IMG/VR virus record: IMGVR_UViG_3300042402_000931
Location: 1-29,474 of that record
Source of the DNA: a virus
Reading direction: 5' to 3' (one strand)
Length of the DNA stretch: 29,474 nucleotides
Every line of letters begins with the position of its first letter. Position 1 is the first letter of the stretch. The notes below the pieces were generated by a model. The model had not been told where the DNA came from. It saw only the letters and a list, made by a program, of their open reading frames with translations, and searched no databases. This document shows, piece by piece, positions 18,984-28,610 of the stretch. The position numbers and the translations under genes were made by a program.

Positions 18984-20111
18984 TTAGAAAACGTAAGACG
19001 CGAACGAGCCAACAACACCCGGCCTTGCCACAGCGTTGGGGCAAAAGTTACCGAAACCAACATGCTTAAACCCGGCACCGAAACTGGACTGGGCACCAGC
19101 ATCCACAGCTTCCAAAACCAGATTGGTTCCCTCGTAAATACGGAACGTCCGCTCCTCAGTGAAATCAAACGTATACACAGAACCGTTACGGAAATCGTGT
19201 GTCACAGAGCGAAGCTGAGTGACCTGACCGGCTTTCACAAAACCGATACGGGCACGGGTCCGGGTGAACCCAGCGAAAATGTAGTCACCCGCAACAGGTT
19301 CAGGGTTCCACCTGCCAATGATGAAGTTCTCCGACTGACCAAACAGTTCTTGCGGGGTGCTTATCGTGGTGGACACCTTCAGTAAATCTGAGGGCATCTC
19401 GTCCGGCCACGCAGCGAACATGTACTTGTTCGACGTGTCCAAACCCAAAGTCGGAACAGCGAACCCGTTAATCACACCCAGAGAACCAGACCCAGACCCG
19501 GTGTACCACTGCTCCCACCTAGGCCCAAGGCTGGTCACGTTCTGCGGGTACGTTTTGAAATCCTCAAGGACCTCAGAGTTAGCCTTCTCCAACTTCTCCA
19601 GACGCAAACCCAACGTACCCAACGTGCCAATAGCGGCACCGATATCGTTGTTCACCTTCTGCACATTCTCAGGGGTGAAACCCACCTGTTCGAACCAGGC
19701 ATTAAAACCTTGCACGATAGCGTCGATCAGCTTCTGAAGCTCATCCGCCACAGGTTCAAACGTGTCAGTCAACCACTGGTTGAACTCGTCTGCGTTGAAC
19801 GCGGCAGGGAACTGCGGCCACCACTGCATGATCGTCGCAACCGACCCCGGCACATCCGCAAAATCCTCGTCCATGCTGCTGCCCGGTATGAAACCCTGGA
19901 ACAACCGCAGCACTTCCAGCGGAAGCTGTAGCAGTTTGTCTTGGAACAGATACTCAGAGTTAGCCTGGTTCGCCACCGGCCCATGAATGATCAGTTCGAT
20001 AGCTTCCTGATCCAACTTAGAGCCGTACTGCCAAGGCCCCCCACCGATCTCATACGCGTAATCATCGAAGGTAGAGCCGTATTCCGGTTTCCCCTGATTC
20101 GGGGTTGTCAC
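18984..20111 (-). CDS. Minor tail protein (probable distal/receptor-side protein), 375 aa
   Basis: GTG 20111 overlaps the upstream TGA (GTGA). Residues about 1-130 include YEIGGGPWQYGS and GFIPGSSMDEDF motifs common to cluster A minor tail proteins. Residues about 140-195 form a long helix (VQKVNNDIGAAIGTLG, LRLEKLEKANSEVLEDF), probably a trimer coiled coil. A beta-rich C-terminal domain follows (about 200-375), ending SFASYVF. This stalk-plus-beta-tip arrangement is typical of tail tip/receptor-binding proteins; host binding is an inference. Confidence 0.85.
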   Translation of the reverse strand: MTTPNQGKPEYGSTFDDYAYEIGGGPWQYGSKLDQEAIELIIHGPVANQANSEYLFQDKLLQLPLEVLRLFQGFIPGSSMDEDFADVPGSVATIMQWWPQFPAAFNADEFNQWLTDTFEPVADELQKLIDAIVQGFNAWFEQVGFTPENVQKVNNDIGAAIGTLGTLGLRLEKLEKANSEVLEDFKTYPQNVTSLGPRWEQWYTGSGSGSLGVINGFAVPTLGLDTSNKYMFAAWPDEMPSDLLKVSTTISTPQELFGQSENFIIGRWNPEPVAGDYIFAGFTRTRARIGFVKAGQVTQLRSVTHDFRNGSVYTFDFTEERTFRIYEGTNLVLEAVDAGAQSSFGAGFKHVGFGNFCPNAVARPGVVGSFASYVF

Positions 20112-20551
20112 CGGATGACCTCAGCGACATCCGGCTTCGGGGGACCATCCCCGATCATCCCCGCATCCCGGTACTGCTGAAGCATCGCCTCGTTCTCCTC
20201 GCGGGTCAACTGGGTGATGTCAGGAAGCTTGATCAGCTTCGGGGCCGGCGTACCCACAGGCACCCACGTAGCGGCGTTGTTAAAAATGTTGCGGGCACCA
20301 CGCATAGCCTTCTGGAACTGGATGCGCTGCCTAGGCAACTTATCCACACTGATCATGCCGTTCTCATCAGCCAACCCCGCAAGGTAATCGCGGTGAGCGA
20401 ACCCGCACTCCCACAGATGCTTCGACCACAACTTCAGGTAACCGGGATGCGTGATCATCCCGGCACCCGCCATCGTCGGCATATTCCGCAACGCCCACAC
20501 AAAATGCTGCTCAGGATCGTGGAAGTTCACTTCCTCCTGGCTGGGAATCAT
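20108..20551 (-). CDS. Minor tail protein, DUF2744-like, 147 aa
   Basis: ATG 20551 overlaps the stop of the upstream minor tail gene; it ends overlapping the next GTG. It contains DPEQHFVWALRNMP, MITHPGYLKLWSKHLWECGF and PRQRIQFQKAMRG, which fit the small minor tail proteins (DUF2744 type) found between the Gp37-like and last minor tail genes in cluster A. Probably part of the baseplate or tail tip. Its C-terminal EEVNFH/DP entry strand and Arg/Lys balance show no defects. Confidence 0.85.
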   Translation of the reverse strand: MIPSQEEVNFHDPEQHFVWALRNMPTMAGAGMITHPGYLKLWSKHLWECGFAHRDYLAGLADENGMISVDKLPRQRIQFQKAMRGARNIFNNAATWVPVGTPAPKLIKLPDITQLTREENEAMLQQYRDAGMIGDGPPKPDVAEVIR

Positions 20552-22371
20552 CAGAAAATTCCAATCTGGCTCAACGCCCCATTGATATTGCGAATCAACT
20601 CAAAGGACTTCACAACAGGATCACTAGACTCTTGGTAACCGATTTCGATATCCCAACCCGAAGGGCCATCCTTATCCCACTCGTACTTCAACTTCTTCAC
20701 ACGCTCCACAAACAAAGTGTGAGGAGTCGGGTAACCCAACACAGAGGTAGCGACACGGGAACCCAGGAAGAAATGCCCGTAGCCTTTCTCCCCGATGTAA
20801 TACGGTGCGGCGTCGGACACCTTGACGCTGTGAGTGGTGTGCGCCCTGGTAGCCCACATCTTCGACCGGATAGCCAACAAAGCGGACAGGGTGAACGCAC
20901 GGTCGGCGTTATCCCCCCAGCCCTCATAATAGTGAAAATCACCAAGACCGGTGACCACATTTTCGAGGCCGGCAATGGGCAGAGTTTCCCCGGCGGCACG
21001 TAATGTCGGTACCTGCATAAATGCGGCTATCGTGTTTTCGTAAAGTGGGCGGGCAATAGCATCCATCATACCCCCGATAGGGGGAAGAGAATACCCGATC
21101 ATAAATGAAATCTCAGCGGCAATAAGGTCCCCGGTCATATTGATAGCTGCGCTAATAGCCTCATTCACGCCAGGAGCAGACTGCCCACCCGTAACAAACG
21201 AAGTATCAGTAGCTTCATAATACGAAAACTCAGACTGCTTAATGCCGGTGTACACACCTTCTTCGAACACCACCCACGGTGCTGTCGGAGAAGTCCCCAA
21301 ATACCACGGGGAATAATACTCACCCGGATATGTGGCATCCCCCGTGTACACAGACACACCTTCGGTGGTGCCGTCATCGGCAATGTTCACAACAGCCCTG
21401 ACCAGCCCAGTCAACCAAGACCCACCAAACGCAGTCTCAGTACCCCACTCCGAATTGTCCTCAATCGACCAAATCAAACAGCCGTGCCGGACAGGGAAAT
21501 ACTCAAACAACTTCTCAATGGACTCAATGCCAAGCTCGCCCTGCAACTCAGAATACGGGTGGGGGTCACCGTCCAGGTAACGCCGGCACACCATCGTCAA
21601 CTGAGCATCAGCCAATACTTGTTTAGCCACATCATGGAATGTTTTGAACCTGGAAAACACAATCGTGAGCGGGGAATTATCCGCAAGGATCGGGAACGGT
21701 TTAACCTGATTACGCCAAAACCCCGGCCAGAACGAAGGCCCCATCCACTCAGTTGGATCAAGCGGATCATCTGGAATCGACCACAAAGACGATTCCAAAC
21801 GAAGTAGATTCAGGAAAAGGGTCACGGATAATGCCCAGCGACTTGGTCCGAAAAGCAAAAAAATCTTAGGGAATTGCAGTTCCGGTCTTAAGGCTGGATT
21901 AGCCCAGCACAAAATGTGCTTCGCTTCTTCGTAATCGTGTTTAAACCACACGTCTAAATAACAATCACCGTACTTGTCCTTGATGACTGTGTAGTGATCC
22001 ATCCGGCCACCCCAACGCGCACCCTGCTTATCAATAGTGATATGCACGTTACGTTTCAGCCGGCCCTTGTGATCCAATATCCACTTAGACAAATAATGGT
22101 TCAAGGGTAGTTGGATGGAGGCGGTGCCAGTCTCATTCTCAATGAATTCGAAATCACCGCCACGCTCACCAGACACCTCACCGCGCAGGGTGTAGTCCCC
22201 GTCCCACAACCGGATCAAAGGCGGGCGTAAACGCTCTTCCTCTAGGCGGTTCTTACGGTCCTGGTGCCACTGCCACAAGTTCGCATGGTCCTCAAGGGTG
22301 GCTAGCCCGCCTTGCACACCGGCCTTACCGGAATCCGAACCCACGCTTACGGTCCTCCCACTCCCAGTCAT
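20551..22371 (-). CDS. Minor tail protein, siphovirus ReqiPepy6 Gp37-like, 606 aa
   Basis: ATG 22371 follows CGGAGGATC. The protein matches the Gp37-like minor tail family: PPLIRLWDGDYTLRGEV, ETGTASIQLPLNHYLSKWI, KRNVHITIDKQGARWGGRMD, FKHDYEEAKHILCWANP, followed by WPGFWRNQVKPFPILADNSPLT in segments, and a C-terminal YPTPHTLFVERVKKLKYEWD. Such proteins belong to the tail tip complex (T4 gp27-like hub), downstream of the distal tail protein. Consistent position: tape measure, Dit-like protein, acidic membrane miniprotein, then this gene. No defects seen. Confidence 0.9.
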   Translation of the reverse strand: MTGSGRTVSVGSDSGKAGVQGGLATLEDHANLWQWHQDRKNRLEEERLRPPLIRLWDGDYTLRGEVSGERGGDFEFIENETGTASIQLPLNHYLSKWILDHKGRLKRNVHITIDKQGARWGGRMDHYTVIKDKYGDCYLDVWFKHDYEEAKHILCWANPALRPELQFPKIFLLFGPSRWALSVTLFLNLLRLESSLWSIPDDPLDPTEWMGPSFWPGFWRNQVKPFPILADNSPLTIVFSRFKTFHDVAKQVLADAQLTMVCRRYLDGDPHPYSELQGELGIESIEKLFEYFPVRHGCLIWSIEDNSEWGTETAFGGSWLTGLVRAVVNIADDGTTEGVSVYTGDATYPGEYYSPWYLGTSPTAPWVVFEEGVYTGIKQSEFSYYEATDTSFVTGGQSAPGVNEAISAAINMTGDLIAAEISFMIGYSLPPIGGMMDAIARPLYENTIAAFMQVPTLRAAGETLPIAGLENVVTGLGDFHYYEGWGDNADRAFTLSALLAIRSKMWATRAHTTHSVKVSDAAPYYIGEKGYGHFFLGSRVATSVLGYPTPHTLFVERVKKLKYEWDKDGPSGWDIEIGYQESSDPVVKSFELIRNINGALSQIGIF

Positions 22372-22534
22372 ACCGATCCTCCGGTTTCAACGGGTCCATG
22401 TCCCGCTCAAAATTGTGGGCGGAACCGCCCTCAATCCCAGCCTCGTCTTCCTCTTCTTCCTCGACCACGAACTGGGAAGGTAACTCCACGGTGAACAACG
22501 GGACCAAACCAAACAGCTTCACGACAAGGATCAT
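22325..22534 (-). CDS. Acidic miniature membrane protein between minor tail genes, 69 aa
   Basis: ATG 22534 overlaps the upstream TGA; the gene overlaps the next minor tail gene by 47 bases. Residues 1-24 (MILVVKLFGLVPLFTVELP) form a hydrophobic segment, then VVEEEEEDEAG and a charged tail with many Asp/Glu and Arg. A type of small membrane-anchored protein in a tail operon is unusual; it may be a tail tip assembly chaperone or membrane-interacting component. Function unknown. Confidence 0.7.
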   Translation of the reverse strand: MILVVKLFGLVPLFTVELPSQFVVEEEEEDEAGIEGGSAHNFERDMDPLKPEDRYDWEWEDRKRGFGFR

Positions 22535-24507
22535 TCCAACCCCCACGGGCGTGTCCACGGACGCGGCAGACGCAGCGTCACCATCTGACCCGGCCTTGCA
22601 CCGGACACCGTTACCTCAAAGCGCCCCGAAGGGGTGTACGGGGGAATCGGATGGCGGAAACGAACACCGTTCATCCTGCCCCACAACTGCGAACCAGACT
22701 CGCTGACAACCTGTTCCACACGGGGATCGGTGTCAATTATGGCGTTCTCGGCGGGCAGAGTGTTCCCCTGCTGCTTCGTCGTAACCACAACGGACTTCAC
22801 CGGCCTACCACCAGTCAACCCGGCAGGATCACCGGTCAACTCATCGACATCAAGACCACCAAGAAGACCATCGGCTTTGAACGTCACCCGGTACGGGCGG
22901 GAGCCGTCCACCAGAGTGGCAACCTCCACACGATTATTCTGACCACCAGTCAGACCCGTAACGTCACCAGTCAAAGCATCGAAATTCACACCAGAAGTGG
23001 TGGCCTGGAAAGTAATTGTGTACCTGCGGCCACCGTTCTGAACCCGCTTGACATCAGCTTCGATACCGGCACCGCCGGCAAGCTTCGACACATCACACAC
23101 CAGCGTGTTGATGGGTACACCCGCCATGCCGTTGACGAACTCGACCTTCCACGGCGAACCACCAAACAGATCAGCGTCCACCCGGACATCGAAGTCACCG
23201 ATACCGGGCAACTCCACCAAAGCCTGGGCAACCTGAAGGGCTGTCGCGTTGTAAGGAAGGGCACGGGTGATGTTCCCATCCAACTCCAACGTGAACGTCC
23301 CACGAGTCGGCTCACCCGCAATGACAATTTCTTGAATGTTGTTCTGGATTTCCTCAGTAACAGTGCCACCAAGCAAACCGACCGTGTTCAACGATGCCAA
23401 CGCAGTGAAAACCTCAAGGGCAGACGCGTTGTAATTCAACGGAACCGTCTGTGCGCCTTCTAGGTTAAGCCGCCAGGTACCCCCCGTAGCACCCCCTAGA
23501 AGCTCCACAGTCTGCTTCTCATCGGTGTTAGGGGCCCGCCACACGTCCACGTCCCCACGGGCGATACCAGCCAACGCAACCAGGGCATCCTCGACCTGCT
23601 GCGCCTCAGCGTTATAGCTGATCGGCATCGTTGTTTCGCCGTCGAAAGACAGGGTGAACGTACCGCCGGTAGGCCGGCCGTCCACAAAAAATTCCTGCAC
23701 TTCCTCAGTCCGCAACCCACCAATCAACGAGGGCAGTTTCAACCTGCGGTTAGCGTTCTCGTCCTGCTTCCAGGAATAATCCGGCAACACCCAAATCGTT
23801 GCCTGGGACTTCGGAGCGCCCAACCACGGCAACCCAGGAATATACGGGTCAGCCGGCTTCTCCGTGCTACCAGGAACAGTCCACTTAGGAAATATCCACT
23901 GATCAGTCGGGTTCAAACCATTACGGCAACTCTTCGGGTTGACCTCCAACCACAAAGTCTCCCTAGGTAACTCTTTCTGGGGCCAGGGCCACGGCAACTG
24001 CAACTCGTTAGGATCAAACCGTGTGTCCGTGACGGTCACAGCGGAGTAAACCTCATCGTCCTCATACCAGTAAGGGTCAGTGGCAACCACCACCATCACC
24101 GTGCGGTTCACACCGTTACCGTTAGGGTCGAAAAACATTTCGACCTCAGGTGACTCCAACAACCGCACCTTCAACCAGCGAGTACCAGACTCCTCCGTGG
24201 TCACATACAGTTTGGAGTCCCGGTCAAAAGCCCACGCTTTACGCCACTCACTGTCCCTCGACAGCCAAGAGTCAGTGCGGCCGGCAAGAATCTCCACCGC
24301 GAACGTCAACTCACGTTTCTGCACACGGTGATTCAGATACCGGGCACCGGGCCAGTTACCGGGCTCCTCATGCACCACCTTCACAGGTGGCTCAAACAAC
24401 CCCTTGATGTCAGTGCCCAGGTACACACCCTCGTCCCCGGCGGCGGGGCCGGCCAGCGTAAACCACTGGCCGTCCACCCCCTCCAACTCCACAACAGTCT
24501 TCTGCAT
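22531..24507 (-). CDS. Minor tail protein, distal-tail-like with internal repeats, 658 aa
   Basis: ATG 24507 follows GGAAGGTAGAG and starts two bases after the tape measure stop. Residues 1-165 (GLFEPPVKVVHEEPGNWPGARY, LTFAVEIL, DPNGNGVNRTVMVVVATDPYWY in segments) resemble siphovirus distal tail (Dit/T4 gp... RIFT-related) proteins. Residues 279-440 hold three ~40-residue repeats (G-TFTLxxDG..PYNAxALQV..AL..L), and residues 452-567 three further ~28-residue repeats ending VxxLxGG (KLAGG, GLTGG, GLTGG). These probably form repeated beta domains decorating the tail tip. The C-terminus (RPGQMVTLRLPRPWTRPWG) is basic. Confidence 0.88.
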   Translation of the reverse strand: MQKTVVELEGVDGQWFTLAGPAAGDEGVYLGTDIKGLFEPPVKVVHEEPGNWPGARYLNHRVQKRELTFAVEILAGRTDSWLSRDSEWRKAWAFDRDSKLYVTTEESGTRWLKVRLLESPEVEMFFDPNGNGVNRTVMVVVATDPYWYEDDEVYSAVTVTDTRFDPNELQLPWPWPQKELPRETLWLEVNPKSCRNGLNPTDQWIFPKWTVPGSTEKPADPYIPGLPWLGAPKSQATIWVLPDYSWKQDENANRRLKLPSLIGGLRTEEVQEFFVDGRPTGGTFTLSFDGETTMPISYNAEAQQVEDALVALAGIARGDVDVWRAPNTDEKQTVELLGGATGGTWRLNLEGAQTVPLNYNASALEVFTALASLNTVGLLGGTVTEEIQNNIQEIVIAGEPTRGTFTLELDGNITRALPYNATALQVAQALVELPGIGDFDVRVDADLFGGSPWKVEFVNGMAGVPINTLVCDVSKLAGGAGIEADVKRVQNGGRRYTITFQATTSGVNFDALTGDVTGLTGGQNNRVEVATLVDGSRPYRVTFKADGLLGGLDVDELTGDPAGLTGGRPVKSVVVTTKQQGNTLPAENAIIDTDPRVEQVVSESGSQLWGRMNGVRFRHPIPPYTPSGRFEVTVSGARPGQMVTLRLPRPWTRPWGLE

Positions 24508-24509
24508 CT

Positions 24510-27500
24510 CTACCTTCCGACCAGCCCAAGCGAACGCTTGTTCTGAAGCCTCGACTGGGCCGACAACGCGTCATCGACACCCGCGACATTGAAGATGTAC
24601 TTAGTGCCCTCAGACAACAGATTCGGCAGCATCCCGTTACCGGACATACCCAAGTCCTGCATGAACTGCTGACCCGCAGCCTTCGCGAAATCCAACGGCA
24701 TATCTTGGAGCTTCGCCCCAGCCTCCTCATACCGGTCAGCTAGATCGCGGCTGGTGTCCTGGTACTTAGCCCAGTACTCCAACTCCTTGCCCTGAATCGA
24801 CAGACGCTGCTTCTGCAAATCAAGCATCTTCATCTCGCTTTGGAGTGCGTCAGCCTGAGGTCCGGTAGCGCCCTTCGCCTGCAACTGCAACATGGACCTT
24901 TGCAAATCCAGTTGCTGCTCTTTAAGTTTCAGAGCTTCAAGCTCGGCCTTCGTCTGGGAATCAACCTTCCCAGCCTCATAGATAGAGGAACTCCCGGCAC
25001 CAGCAAGCATGTCCCCGGTGATCTGAGTCAACGGAACCAACGATTGCTTAATCTGATCGCTGAAAGCAGTCACACTCTTCCCCGTGGCACCAGCGGCCTT
25101 AGCCGCAGCAGTGCCCTGCTGGGTGATCAAACCCAACTCCTTGGAACGCATGTCCAAACGGGCCTGGAGAAGGGAATTGAAATCCTTCATCCGCTGGGCC
25201 TCAGCCTTAGCGGCTCTAGACCCGCCCACAGAATTAAGATCAGCGGCCTGGGATTGCAGCCCCAACAGTTCCTGAAGGTTCTTCAAACCCTCCGGGGAAG
25301 TGTCACCGGCAGCGATAGCCTTCTCAACCATCTCGTTGACCTGGGCAACCACACCGTTAGTGCCGTTCGAAATGCCCTTCTCTAAACCCTCACCGACGCT
25401 CTCACCGATACTGATGAACACCTTCGACGGGGAGTTAATACGAAGAGCCGATCTAGCGGCATCAGCCAACATGCCAGCCCAACGGCGAACAGTAGCCAAA
25501 GCCTCACCAGCCTTACTGGTGAAACCACTGATGAAACCAGAAACAAGAGCGACACCCGCAGAAACCAGAACCCCGGCCAGGTTGCCAACAGCACCCTTCA
25601 GCTTCGCCGGCCACGTCGAAAGCTCCGCAGTCAACTCACCGAACTTCTGGCTAGTACCAGAAATCAAACCGGACACCAGTTCCACACCGGCACTAATCAA
25701 AATGCCGGCCAGACCGCTCAACGCACCCAGGATGCGACCCGGCCACGTAGACACCTCAGCCATAACCTCAGCGCCCTTAGACATAACCGTGGCAGTGATA
25801 CCACCGAAAGCTGTAGCGATAGCGGCAGGGACACCGGCCAACGCCCCGGCGATCTGCGCTGGCAGATTCACAAAGAACGTGAAAATCGTTCCAGTGATCT
25901 GACCCAACGCGTTACCGATCAGCAATGGCAGGTTCGCAAAGAACAACGGGATACCCGCCAAGAACGTACTCATTGACGTGTACAAGGTTGCGAACGCGGT
26001 AGCGGCGGTTGTCTGAATGTTCACCCACAGGTTGGAGAACCACGTCTTCATCTCCGTGATCCCGGTGCTGACCTTCAGCTTGAACGCGTCCCACCAACTG
26101 GTGTCAGGAGCCGCCTCAGGAGTAGTAGTAGTTGGGGTTGGCATAGGGGAACCAGGCTGCCCAGGAACACCACCGTTGAACCCCTCATCGAACTCAGTCC
26201 TAGCATTCTTACCGGCCTCCTTGCCCTTACCGGGCAAACCCTTAAACGGGTCCACAGGGCCAGTATCCAAGAACGCCGCCTTGAACTGGTCAGCCAAACT
26301 ACCGCCGGCCTCTTTGACCTGATTAGCCCTGTCCACCATGTCTTTGACGGTGCCGCCCGGATCAGTGAATATCTTCGCACCGTTAGTGCCAGCACCGATC
26401 AACTTGAACAACGGATCAAGACTGTCGAACAGGTTAGCCAGTTCCTTGAAACCCTCAGACAGAGCCGGCAGGGTGTTCGTCACGAACTCCCGAACACCCT
26501 CAAAGAAACTCTCCATGCCCTTACCGAAATTAGGGTCAGAAATGTCCTTCAAACCCTGATTCCAGAAAGCCTGGAACACACCAGTCAAACCCTCAATGCC
26601 CGTGCGGACATTCTGGATCAGACGCTCAAGTTTCGTGAACCCGTTGTCGTCCTCGATGGTTGTCCACTCAGTCATGTTCTTGGCGAACTTCTTACCAAGA
26701 TCAGTGAACCAGTCCCCGATACCGGGGAACTTCTCAGAGATACCTGAGATCAGTTGCAGCAAACCTTCAGTGAACCCGGCCATGCCGCCCTTGGCCCGCT
26801 CCAACCCCTCAGCAACATTGTCAATGATGTTGCGGAGATTGCCTAAACCCTTCTCCGAAGACACAGCATCGACAACACCAGAGAACATCGAAGTCAAACC
26901 CTGAGCAACCTTCGGTAGCTCCTGTGTGAGCAGCGGGAAGAACTCCCCCTTCAACCGTTCGAACTGCGCGGTGAACCCAGTCATACCGGGCATACCGTTT
27001 TCGAACGTGTCGGACATGGTCTTCTTCAACGCTTCGAACTCAGGTTGCACAGCCTTAGCGGCGTTCTTGATGCCGTCCAACCCCAACGCGATAGCCGCTA
27101 TCGGCACACCGATAGCCAACAAGCCTGGGGCGAGGGTGGCGAGGCCGGCCACTAAAGCCAGCAAGGGCGGCAGCAGGATCGCCACAGCGGCGATCACCAA
27201 CAACAACACACCCCTGAAGCTCAACAAGTCGGGTACGGCTGCTGCGGCAGCTTTACCGATATCACCCAAACCCTTAGAAAGTTTCTTGCCCCAACTCATA
27301 CCCTCCGCGATCTCACCGGTACGGAAAGCATCAAAGTCAAAATCGTCGGCCCTCAACGAACCGACCTCGACCTGGAACTTAGCGTTCCTAAGCCGCGCCC
27401 GAATCCGACCAATCAAAGAATCAACGGAGCCCGTATCAAGTTCCGGGCTGATCTTGGGCCTTTCCCGCTCCAGCCTGTCCTGCAACAACTTCCACTCAAT

Positions 27501-28610
27501 CTCAGCCCTAGCAGAGTCCAACTCCGCTTTGACCTTCAGAGCTTCAGTCTCAGTCCACCACTTGCTGCTGTCGACAGTGAAGAAGTCTGGGCGCAACGTC
27601 ATCTGGGCGGCGGCTTTATTCTGAAGTTCAGCCATCTCTGCCTGAACTTTTTCCGCAAGCTTCTTCATGCTTTGACGAAGCCGGTAATCCGCAACCGGAT
27701 CAAGACCGATCTTGATCGGCTCAGGCTCGTACTTCTTTAGTTTCTGCCTAAACCGGTAGTCAAACTCCGGGTCCAATTGAAGTTTAATTTTCTGGCTATC
27801 AGCAAGTTCCTGAATATTTTTCAGAATCTGGTAGCCGGCCTTTTCGTCAAGCTTCACTTGCAGCTTGATCTTCTGGCGTTCAGCTAGCTCTTTGAAAGCC
27901 GCTAGCTCGGCGGCTACCTTAGCACGCGAGCTAGCCGCCAACTCCACATCCAGAGGGATTGGCCTTGAAGCCAAAGCGCGAAGCTCAGCCTCTAACTCAT
28001 AAAACTGCCGGCGAAGCTCCTCGTCCTCAAGTGTGGGTTTGAACGTAGCTTCAAGACCTTTGGTGATCGAATCCAACTCGGCCAACATCGCGCTCTGTGC
28101 GCGTTTGTCCACGGTGATGTCAAACCTGATCGGCTCTTCGGCTGCCGCCCGGAACGCTGTCAGTTCAGCTTCAGCCCTCGCACGCCAACCAGCAGCCAAC
28201 TTGACATCGACAGGGATTTCCTCCGACAAAAGCTCCGTGAGGTCGCTAGCAAGTTTCTCAAAACCCAGCCGCGCCTTTTCACCCTCGAAAGTGGGGGTGA
28301 ACTTCGGTTCCAGGTTCCCCATGATCGACTGAACCTGCGAAATGAGCCGGTTCTGAAACCGATCCAAATCGGCTGTGTTTGTCTCGACATCGACATTGGC
28401 TGTGCGATCCCGCGCAACCTTGTCAATAGAAGCCTCAGCCTGAGTCAGACCAGTGACATTCGCCTTGACATCAATCTCACGGTCAGAGTTAGCCATCTGG
28501 CCCTTGAGTTGTTCCTCAAGGTCCTCACGGAACTTCGAAGCATCCGGGACAACCCGGACAGATACCCGGCCTACCTCATTAGCGCCACCGCCGCCGGCTG
28601 GACCTGTCAT
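24510..28610 (-). CDS. Tape measure protein, 1366 aa
   Basis: The largest gene, following the tail chaperones, which fixes its identity. ATG 28610 overlaps the chaperone stop. N-terminal RVSVRVVPDASKFREDLEEQL, then long helical repeats (about 100-168 and 186-255 are copies: P-F/L-E..LASDLTELL..IPxDVxLAAxxRAxxxAEL). A hydrophobic block spans 465-510, Pro/Thr linker about 816-832, hydrophobic near-repeats (STWPGRILGALSGLAG, STWPAKLKGAVGNLAG) at about 954-1032, and a coiled coil near the C-terminus. At about 0.15 nm per residue the tail would be near 200 nm. It spans the tail lumen and sets length during assembly. Confidence 0.96.
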   Translation of the reverse strand: MTGPAGGGGANEVGRVSVRVVPDASKFREDLEEQLKGQMANSDREIDVKANVTGLTQAEASIDKVARDRTANVDVETNTADLDRFQNRLISQVQSIMGNLEPKFTPTFEGEKARLGFEKLASDLTELLSEEIPVDVKLAAGWRARAEAELTAFRAAAEEPIRFDITVDKRAQSAMLAELDSITKGLEATFKPTLEDEELRRQFYELEAELRALASRPIPLDVELAASSRAKVAAELAAFKELAERQKIKLQVKLDEKAGYQILKNIQELADSQKIKLQLDPEFDYRFRQKLKKYEPEPIKIGLDPVADYRLRQSMKKLAEKVQAEMAELQNKAAAQMTLRPDFFTVDSSKWWTETEALKVKAELDSARAEIEWKLLQDRLERERPKISPELDTGSVDSLIGRIRARLRNAKFQVEVGSLRADDFDFDAFRTGEIAEGMSWGKKLSKGLGDIGKAAAAAVPDLLSFRGVLLLVIAAVAILLPPLLALVAGLATLAPGLLAIGVPIAAIALGLDGIKNAAKAVQPEFEALKKTMSDTFENGMPGMTGFTAQFERLKGEFFPLLTQELPKVAQGLTSMFSGVVDAVSSEKGLGNLRNIIDNVAEGLERAKGGMAGFTEGLLQLISGISEKFPGIGDWFTDLGKKFAKNMTEWTTIEDDNGFTKLERLIQNVRTGIEGLTGVFQAFWNQGLKDISDPNFGKGMESFFEGVREFVTNTLPALSEGFKELANLFDSLDPLFKLIGAGTNGAKIFTDPGGTVKDMVDRANQVKEAGGSLADQFKAAFLDTGPVDPFKGLPGKGKEAGKNARTEFDEGFNGGVPGQPGSPMPTPTTTTPEAAPDTSWWDAFKLKVSTGITEMKTWFSNLWVNIQTTAATAFATLYTSMSTFLAGIPLFFANLPLLIGNALGQITGTIFTFFVNLPAQIAGALAGVPAAIATAFGGITATVMSKGAEVMAEVSTWPGRILGALSGLAGILISAGVELVSGLISGTSQKFGELTAELSTWPAKLKGAVGNLAGVLVSAGVALVSGFISGFTSKAGEALATVRRWAGMLADAARSALRINSPSKVFISIGESVGEGLEKGISNGTNGVVAQVNEMVEKAIAAGDTSPEGLKNLQELLGLQSQAADLNSVGGSRAAKAEAQRMKDFNSLLQARLDMRSKELGLITQQGTAAAKAAGATGKSVTAFSDQIKQSLVPLTQITGDMLAGAGSSSIYEAGKVDSQTKAELEALKLKEQQLDLQRSMLQLQAKGATGPQADALQSEMKMLDLQKQRLSIQGKELEYWAKYQDTSRDLADRYEEAGAKLQDMPLDFAKAAGQQFMQDLGMSGNGMLPNLLSEGTKYIFNVAGVDDALSAQSRLQNKRSLGLVGR

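Noticed and set aside
18687-19385. Long plus-strand open frame opposite a minor tail gene
   Set aside because: Shadow of the minus-strand tail protein, which has motifs and overlapping neighbours; the same holds for 26926-27624 and others opposite the tape measure.
22950-22975. Operator-like GTCACCAGTCAAA on the minus strand of a tail gene
   Set aside because: Three mismatches from the consensus and inside coding sequence, so probably chance.
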